Positions 6,428-11,294 of a stretch of DNA of 12,691 bases are shown here, in pieces; position 1 is the stretch's first letter, and the number at the start of each line of letters is the position of its first letter. The notes beneath the pieces are model-generated. The model made no database searches. It was not told the DNA's origin and saw nothing but the letters and a program-made list of their open reading frames with translations. The stretch covers positions 1 to 12,691 of the forward strand of contig JAJYKH010000047.1 of NCBI GenBank assembly GCA_021788685.1, read 5' to 3'. Both the position numbers and the translations under genes were made by a program. The DNA comes from Deltaproteobacteria bacterium. Its GTDB lineage: Bacteria; Desulfobacterota; Desulfobulbia; Desulfobulbales; UBA5123.

Positions 6428-7383
6428 ACCATCTTTCCTTCTTCAACTTCACCGACGAGCCGTTCCGGCTGACTCCGGACCGGGACTTCTATTACCCCTC
6501 CGCGGTCCATACGGCGGTGGGCGAGGTGATCCGTTTCGGGCTGCACCAGGGGGAGGGATACATCATCGTCATCGGCGAGGTGGGGACCGGCAAGACCATG
6601 CTGCTGCGGATCCTCACCGCCGAGCTCGCCAAAGAATACGAGACCGCCTTCCTTTTCTCCCCCCACCTGTCGCCCAAGGAGCTGCTGCTGGCCATTCTCC
6701 GCGACATCGGCATCGAGGAGAAGATCGACGCGGGCGCGAGCCTCGATCACCTGCTCCGGATTCTGAACGATCACCTCTATGGGCTTTCCCAGTGCAACAA
6801 ACGGCTGGTGATCATCATCGACGAGGCGCAGAACCTGCCCATGGAAAGCATCGAGCAGCTGCGGCTCCTCTCCAATTTCGAGGCGGATAAATATAAGCTG
6901 CTCCAGATCATCCTGGTGGGCCAGCCGGAGCTGATGGAGAAGGTGGAGCGGTCGGACCTGCGGCAGCTCCTCCAGCGGATCACCATTTTCGAGCGCCTCA
7001 ATCCCCTCTCCGAAAAAGAAAGCCTCCAGTACGTGCACTTCCGGCTGAACCGGGCCGGGCGCAGCGATCTGCGCCTCGACCGCGGGGCCGGCAAGGTCCT
7101 CTGGCGATACACCCAAGGGGTGCCCCGGCTCATCAACAAGCTCATGAGCCGGGCAATCCTGATGGCCTATGCCCGGCAGCAGCAGAAATTCGACAAGGCG
7201 GTGCTCAAGGATGCCGCCAAGTCCCTGCGGCTCCCGAAAAAGCGCCCCTGGTTCGCCCACCCGGCCCTGCCCTGGCTGACCGCCGCCACCCTGGCCGTGG
7301 TCCTGGGCCTGGTCGCCTTCGTGCTGCGGCACGACCTCCCTGCGATCGACACGGCCGTCCTGGCCAGGCTCACGGGCCGGTGA
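6424..7383 (+). CDS. mshM: ExeA-like AAA ATPase MshM
   Basis: A 319-residue ATPase of the GspA/ExeA-MshM family. Walker A GEVGTGKT is at residues 51-58 and Walker B LVIIIDEAQ at 128-136; NHLSFFNFTDEPFRLTPDRDFYY at the N-terminus is the family opening (FYGFxExPFxxTPDPxFxY). QRITIFERLNPLSEKESLQYVHFRL near 183-209 is the arginine-rich stretch of the same fold. A single membrane helix lies near 284-301, but the periplasmic part after it is only 17-18 residues, so the peptidoglycan-binding extension found in ExeA is absent. In related systems such ATPases help insert or assemble the secretin. It starts inside the mshL stop codon and has no strong ribosome site, so it depends on coupling. Confidence 0.87.
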   Translation: MNHLSFFNFTDEPFRLTPDRDFYYPSAVHTAVGEVIRFGLHQGEGYIIVIGEVGTGKTMLLRILTAELAKEYETAFLFSPHLSPKELLLAILRDIGIEEKIDAGASLDHLLRILNDHLYGLSQCNKRLVIIIDEAQNLPMESIEQLRLLSNFEADKYKLLQIILVGQPELMEKVERSDLRQLLQRITIFERLNPLSEKESLQYVHFRLNRAGRSDLRLDRGAGKVLWRYTQGVPRLINKLMSRAILMAYARQQQKFDKAVLKDAAKSLRLPKKRPWFAHPALPWLTAATLAVVLGLVAFVLRHDLPAIDTAVLARLTGR

Positions 7384-7400
7384 GGCTGAAACGCCAAACC

Positions 7401-9044
7401 ATGACCCAACCTCTCAAACGCAAGAAATTCGGCGACATCCTGGTGGAGGGCGGCCTGATCACCGCCACCCAGCTCGATCAGGCCCTGACCTTCGGGCGGG
7501 AGCGGGAGCTCAAGCTGGGGCAGGCCCTGCGCGAGCTTGGCTTCGTGAACGAAATGGCGGTGGCCAGGACCATCGCCAAGCAGCTGGGGATGCCCTTCGT
7601 TGACTTCGATAAAATCGTGATCGACCCGGAAGTGGCCGCCACCCTTCCCGAAACGGTGGCCCGCAAATACAAGGTCATCGTCCTCGGGCGCAAGCCGGGT
7701 GAGACCCTCATCGCCTTTGCCGACCCCCTGGACATCTTCGCCTTCGACGAGGTGCGGCGGTACGTGCGGGACAAGATCGTCCCCTGCGTGGGGGCGGAAT
7801 CGAAAATCGCGACCGCGATCAATCGCCTTTATGGCCGGGAGAGCCTGCCCGTCGCGGCGGCCGAGGAGGAAGGGAGTGATGATTCCGCGGCGGTGGCGGC
7901 CATCAACAACCTCATCCTCCAGGCCGCCCGCCAGCTGGCGAGCGACATCCACATCGAGCCCTCCGAGGAGGGGACCCGCGTCCGTTTCCGGGTGGACGGC
8001 TTGCTGCGGCAGGCCAAGGAGTTCCCGGCCGAGCTCCACCCGAGCCTGGTCTCCCGGGTGAAAATTCTCTCCCAGCTCGATATCGGCGAGCGCCGCAAGC
8101 CCCAAGACGGCCGCTTCGAGATCCCGGTGGGGGGCCGGAGCCTCGATATCCGGGTTTCCATTCTCCCGGTCACCGGCGGCGAAAAGGTGGTCATGCGGCT
8201 TCTCGACAAGGCCAAGATCCGCATCGACGTGCAGGACCTGGGCTTCGAAAAGGAGCAGGCGCAGCTCTTCCTGGAGTGCATCGGCCGGCCCCACGAGATC
8301 ATCCTGGTGACCGGCCCCACCGGCAGCGGCAAGACCACCACCCTCTACGCCGCCCTCAATCACATCAACTCGGTCCACAGGAACATCGTCACCGTCGAAG
8401 ACCCGGTGGAGTACGAGCTGGCCGGAGTGAACCAGGTGCAGGTCAACCGGAAGGCGGACCTCACCTTCGCCTCCGCGCTTCGCTCCATCCTCCGCCAGGA
8501 CCCGGACGTGATCATGATCGGCGAGATCCGGGACGCGGAAACCGCCGAAATCGCCGTCCAGTCGGCCCTCACCGGCCACCTGGTGCTCTCGACCCTCCAC
8601 ACCAACGATGCTTGCAGCGCGGTCACCCGCCTCATTGACATGGGGATCCCCCCCTTTCTCATCGCCTCCGGTCTCGGCTTGGTGGTGGGCCAGCGGCTGG
8701 TGCGGCTGCTCTGCCAGGAATGCCGCCAGCCCTATTCCGCCCCCCCCACCCTCCAGGAGGAGCTGGGGCTTGAGCCCCTGAGCGGGGCGACCTTCTACCG
8801 GGCCGGCGGCTGCCCGGCCTGCGACCAGACCGGCTACAAGGGTCGGGCCGCCATCTACGAGCTGCTGCCCATCACCCGCACCCTGGAGCCTCTCATCGTC
8901 AACCGGGCGTCGAGCTTCGAGCTGTTCCGGGAGGCGCAGCAGGAGGGGTTCATCTCCATGCGTCAGGCGGGAATCCGCAAGGTGCTCGCCGGTCTCACCA
9001 CGGTGGATGAGATCCTGCGGGTCACCCTCGACGCCAGGAGCTAG
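7401..9044 (+). CDS. mshE: MSHA pilus assembly ATPase MshE with c-di-GMP-type N-domain
   Basis: The hexameric extension ATPase, 547 residues from ATG 7401. The N-terminus holds a MshEN-like domain in two copies of about 25 residues: KKFGDILVEGGLITATQLDQAL (8-29) and KLGQALRELGFVNEMAVARTIAKQL (38-62). This domain binds c-di-GMP in MshE and some GspE proteins. The ATPase core has SDIHIEPSEEGTRVRFRVDG (181-200, the Asp-box region), Walker A GPTGSGKT (305-312), GEIRD (374-378, in the Walker B region) and a zinc-type C-X2-C-X29-C-X2-C at C438, C441, C471 and C474. A GTG at 7380 overlapping the mshM stop as GTGA is an alternative start adding seven residues; ATG is favoured because MshE proteins begin close to this point. 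It is distinguished from PilB/GspE mainly by context. Confidence 0.9.
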   Translation: MTQPLKRKKFGDILVEGGLITATQLDQALTFGRERELKLGQALRELGFVNEMAVARTIAKQLGMPFVDFDKIVIDPEVAATLPETVARKYKVIVLGRKPGETLIAFADPLDIFAFDEVRRYVRDKIVPCVGAESKIATAINRLYGRESLPVAAAEEEGSDDSAAVAAINNLILQAARQLASDIHIEPSEEGTRVRFRVDGLLRQAKEFPAELHPSLVSRVKILSQLDIGERRKPQDGRFEIPVGGRSLDIRVSILPVTGGEKVVMRLLDKAKIRIDVQDLGFEKEQAQLFLECIGRPHEIILVTGPTGSGKTTTLYAALNHINSVHRNIVTVEDPVEYELAGVNQVQVNRKADLTFASALRSILRQDPDVIMIGEIRDAETAEIAVQSALTGHLVLSTLHTNDACSAVTRLIDMGIPPFLIASGLGLVVGQRLVRLLCQECRQPYSAPPTLQEELGLEPLSGATFYRAGGCPACDQTGYKGRAAIYELLPITRTLEPLIVNRASSFELFREAQQEGFISMRQAGIRKVLAGLTTVDEILRVTLDARS

Positions 9045-9087
9045 TGTCCGATTGCATAACTACGCCCTTCATCATTCCGACCTTTCC

Positions 9088-9219
9088 CGTCATTCCGGCG
9101 AAGGCCGGACAAAAGCGCTGCTTGCGCGGTTGAACACCCGAAGGGCGGCCTGCAGGGCGAACGCAGCCATTAATCCAGCCCCCGGGTCATTCTGGACTCC
9201 GGGCTTCGCCGGGGTGACG
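9088..9219. repeat. REP-like inverted repeat pair in the mshE-mshG gap
   Basis: The 216-base gap between mshE and mshG carries two 22-base arms, 9088-9109 and 9198-9219, matching in inverted orientation at 19 positions. Each arm holds a small hairpin (CCGGCGAAGGCCGG on the left, CCGGGCTTCGCCGG on the right). The sequence GTCATTCCGGCGAAGGCCGG is of a type I recognise as a common dispersed extragenic repeat in many proteobacteria. The 88 bases between have no gene. This family differs from the GTAG-headed repeats near 10.5-11.3 kb. It could attenuate transcription into mshG or act in mRNA processing. Confidence 0.6.
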
Positions 9220-9260
9220 AATGTGGAGACCCCGGTTCCTTTTGCAAGGAAACACTAGCG

Positions 9261-10499
9261 GTGGCGGTCTTTCGCTATGAGGCCATCGACGGCACGGGCC
9301 GGATCACCTCCGGGGTGCGGACGGCCGAGCTGGTGCAGGAAGTGGAGCAGTGGCTGCTGGAAAACCGGCTGAGCCCCGTGGACATCCGCCTGACCGGCCA
9401 GGGCGGGCTGGAGCAGGCCGAAGGCGGGCAGGCCTTGTCCCTTCGGGAAAGGCTGCGCGGAGTAGAGCTCGAAGACCTCATCCTCTTCTGCCGCCAGCTC
9501 GCCACCATGCTCGGGGCGGGCGTCGCCCTGCTGCAGGGCCTCCAGATCATGACCCGCCAGGTGGGGAATTCCCGTCTCCGGGAGATCCTCCATGAAGTGG
9601 CCGGCGAGATCGAGGGCGGCGCCACCCTGAGCGATGCCTTCGCCCGCCATCCCAAGGTGTTCAACCGGCTCTTCCGCAACCTGGTCAAGGTGGGCGAGGA
9701 ATCGGGCAACCTGGACAACGCCTTCGAGTACCTCGCCGGTCTCTATGAAAACGAGAAGGACATCCAGGAACGGATCAAGTCGGCCACCCGGTACCCCAAG
9801 CTGGTGATCACGGCTCTGACCGGGGCCGTCTTCTTCCTGATGACCTTCGTGGTCCCGAAGTTCATCAGCCTGTTCAGCAAGGCCAAGGTGGAGCTGCCCC
9901 TCCCCACCAGGCTGCTCATTGCCGTGAGCAGCCTGTGCGTCCACCACACCCTTCTCATCCTCGTGCTGGCGGCGGCGCTGGTGGCCAGCTACAAGCTCGC
10001 CCTGCGCTCCGAAGGGTTCGTCTGGGAGCGTGACCGGCTGCTGCTCCGCCTCCCCGTTCTAGGCGATCTCACCACCCGCCTCTACATGGCGCGCTTCTGC
10101 CGGGTATTCGCCGTGCTCACCACGAGCGGCATCGACATCATCCGCACCCTGGAGCTGGCGGCCACCGCCCTGGACAACCTGGTGCTGTTCCGGATGGTGA
10201 ACGAGGTGCGGGTCGAGGTGGAAGGAGGCGTCGGGCTGAACCAGGCCATGGGCAAGCGCCCGGTTTTCCCGGCCATGGTGGTGCAGATGATCGCCATCGG
10301 CGAGGAAGCGGGCCAGATGGACATCATGATGAACAAGGTGGCCGACTACTACGAAGCGGAAACCTCCTACACCATCAAGCGGCTCGCCACCTACATCGAG
10401 CCGGCCATGCTCCTGGTGCTGGGCACGATTGTCGCCTTCATCGCCCTGGCCATCTTCATGCCCATGTGGGACATGATGAAGGTGGCGAAAGGCGGGTGA
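9261..10499 (+). CDS. mshG: Inner-membrane platform protein MshG (GspF/PilC family)
   Basis: The polytopic platform that couples MshE to pilin insertion. It has 412 residues, a normal length for GspF/PilC. Two GspF repeats are visible: the first at about 74-195 with ATMLGAGVALLQGLQ and VKVGEESGNLDNAFEYLA (142-159), and the second at about 277-400 with FAVLTTSGIDIIRTLELA (283-300) and IAIGEEAGQMDIMMNKVADYY (344-364). Membrane segments lie at about 180-203, 217-245 and 378-402. GTG 9261 is chosen because AAGGA at 9246-9250 is 10 bases upstream and the first residues MAVFRYEAIDGTGRI match the family start. It is the last pilus gene in the window; mshF and the pilin genes that follow mshG in Vibrio are not downstream here. 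Confidence 0.9.
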   Translation: MAVFRYEAIDGTGRITSGVRTAELVQEVEQWLLENRLSPVDIRLTGQGGLEQAEGGQALSLRERLRGVELEDLILFCRQLATMLGAGVALLQGLQIMTRQVGNSRLREILHEVAGEIEGGATLSDAFARHPKVFNRLFRNLVKVGEESGNLDNAFEYLAGLYENEKDIQERIKSATRYPKLVITALTGAVFFLMTFVVPKFISLFSKAKVELPLPTRLLIAVSSLCVHHTLLILVLAAALVASYKLALRSEGFVWERDRLLLRLPVLGDLTTRLYMARFCRVFAVLTTSGIDIIRTLELAATALDNLVLFRMVNEVRVEVEGGVGLNQAMGKRPVFPAMVVQMIAIGEEAGQMDIMMNKVADYYEAETSYTIKRLATYIEPAMLLVLGTIVAFIALAIFMPMWDMMKVAKGG

Positions 10500-10535
10500 T
10501 TCGTAGACACCCGCCAGTCATGGTAGCCAGTCCCG

Positions 10536-10565
10536 GTAGGTCGGGTTAGCGAAGCGTAACCCGAC
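10536..10565 (+). repeat. REP hairpin copy A with GTAG head (upstream of RAYT)
   Basis: GTAG at 10536-10539 is directly followed by a 9-base stem, GTCGGGTTA (10540-10548) and TAACCCGAC (10557-10565), around the loop GCGAAGCG. A GTAG or GGAG tetranucleotide at the 5' foot of a hairpin is the known recognition format of REP sequences used by RAYT transposases. It lies 25 bases before the transposase start and 36 bases after the mshG stop, so it may also mark the 3' end of the pilus transcript. Confidence 0.8.
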
Positions 10566-10590
10566 ATTCAGGCCAAAGGACCGCCACGAT

Positions 10591-11127
10591 ATGAGGTACC
10601 GACGGGCATTCATCCCGGGTGGCTCCTTCTTCTTCACCGTGGTGACGGAAAAGCGACGCCCTCTGTTTGCATCTGCGGAGGCGGTGGATGTCCTGCGTCA
10701 GGCTTTTCGCACGGTTCGTACGACCCGGTTTTTCCAGATGGACGCCATTGTGGTCCTTCCCGACCACCTGCACTGCATCTGGACCCTACTCCCAAACGAT
10801 TTCGATTTCGCAACCCGCTGGCGCCTCATCAAGGCATGGTTCACGAAGCACTGCGACCCGGCTTTGCGTCTCCCCCCAAACCGAACCCGGGCAGCCAAAA
10901 ACTGCCAGGCACTCTGGCAGCATCGATATTGGGAGCATGCCTTGCGGGGCGAAGATGATTTCTTGAGGCATGTGGAATATATCCATTTCAACCCGGTGAA
11001 GCATGGGTTGGCCTCCTCCCCCATCGAATGGCCGTATTCCAGTTTCCACCGATATGTTGAGGCAGGGATCTATCCAACCGATTGGGGGCAAGGCGATATG
11101 AGCTTCCATGGGGTTGGGCACGAGTGA
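10591..11127 (+). CDS. REP-associated tyrosine transposase (RAYT, Y1/TnpA-REP family)
   Basis: A 178-residue single-strand DNA transposase of the Y1_Tnp/HUH class. RYRRAFIPGGSFFFTVVT at the N-terminus is the family opening. The HUH-type metal site is H59-L60-H61 in VVLPDHLHCIW. The catalytic tyrosine is most likely Y130 in VEYIHFNPVKHG, a block conserved in RAYTs; WQHRYWEH at 109-116 precedes it. All key residues are present and there is no frameshift, so it may be active. RAYTs nick GTAG-headed hairpins and are credited with spreading REP sequences. ATG 10591 has AAAGGA at 10575-10580. Base composition is lower in GC than the pilus genes. It is not expected to take part in pilus function. 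Confidence 0.92.
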   Translation: MRYRRAFIPGGSFFFTVVTEKRRPLFASAEAVDVLRQAFRTVRTTRFFQMDAIVVLPDHLHCIWTLLPNDFDFATRWRLIKAWFTKHCDPALRLPPNRTRAAKNCQALWQHRYWEHALRGEDDFLRHVEYIHFNPVKHGLASSPIEWPYSSFHRYVEAGIYPTDWGQGDMSFHGVGHE

Positions 11128-11143
11128 CCGGCCCTGGTGAAGA

Positions 11144-11172
11144 GTAGGTCGGGTTAGCGAGCGTAACCCGAC
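11144..11172 (+). repeat. REP hairpin copy B with GTAG head (downstream of RAYT)
   Basis: GTAG at 11144-11147 is followed by GTCGGGTTA (11148-11156), loop GCGAGCG and TAACCCGAC (11164-11172). It is the same orientation and sequence as copy A except for one missing A in the loop. It starts 16 bases after the transposase stop codon. Confidence 0.8.
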
Positions 11173-11210
11173 GGAAACCTCGGCGCCTCGCCCCCCAAGC
11201 GAAATGCCAG

Positions 11211-11252
11211 AATGAAAAGGCCGGCCCCCCAAAAGGAACCGGCCTTTTCATT
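11211..11252. terminator. Bidirectional rho-independent terminator between RAYT and the ligase gene
   Basis: A perfect 14-base stem, AATGAAAAGGCCGG (11211-11224) against CCGGCCTTTTCATT (11239-11252), closes a 14-base loop. The GC core is flanked by an A run on one side and a T run (TTTT) on the other, so it can work in both directions. It sits between convergent genes: about 84 bases after the transposase stop and 39 bases after the ligase stop on the other strand. Confidence 0.85.
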
Positions 11253-11263
11253 CACATCGTCAT

Positions 11264-11294
11264 GTCGGGTTACGCTGGCGTCCGACCGACCTAC
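11264..11294 (-). repeat. REP copy C, inverted and diverged, overlapping the ligase stop codon
   Basis: Read on the minus strand it begins GTAG (11294-11291), then GTCGG, and ends GTAACCCGAC, like copies A and B. The middle differs: the outer stem is reduced to GTCGG/CCGAC (11290-11286 with 11268-11264), and an inner ACGC/GCGT pair partly restores a hairpin. The TAG inside GTAG is the stop codon of the ligase gene (11291-11293). It faces copies A and B, giving an inverted pair of the BIME type. Confidence 0.65.

Larger units (their letters stand above)
10536..11294. mobile_element. REP-RAYT unit: transposase gene bracketed by three GTAG hairpins
   Basis: The transposase gene at 10591-11127 has one GTAG hairpin before it (10536-10565), a near-identical direct copy after it (11144-11172) and a diverged inverted copy beyond that (11264-11294). 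Copies A and B differ by a single A in the loop. RAYT genes flanked by their REP sequences are an established arrangement, usually vertically inherited single-copy genes rather than classical insertion sequences, with no target duplication. The borders given run from the first to the last repeat and are not proven ends of a mobile unit. Confidence 0.65.

Noticed and set aside
7167..8600. 477-codon open frame on the minus strand
   Set aside because: Antisense to mshM and mshE, whose Walker motifs and zinc cysteines fix the + strand as coding; its His/Asp/Leu-rich translation is the mirror of mshE codons.
9007..9258. 83-codon + strand frame in the mshE-mshG gap
   Set aside because: It overlaps the mshE end in another frame and then runs through the REP-like inverted repeats; no ribosome site or known domain is visible.
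2060..10499. Interpretation as a general type II secretion operon
   Set aside because: GspE, GspF and secretin homology would allow it, but PilM/PilN/PilO-type bridges, MshM, MshP and the MshO tail fit an MSHA pilus, and no GspK/L/M arrangement is present.
9088..11294. Multiple hairpins considered as a CRISPR-like array
   Set aside because: The repeats are palindromic REP-type units of two different families at irregular spacing, without regular unique spacers or cas genes.
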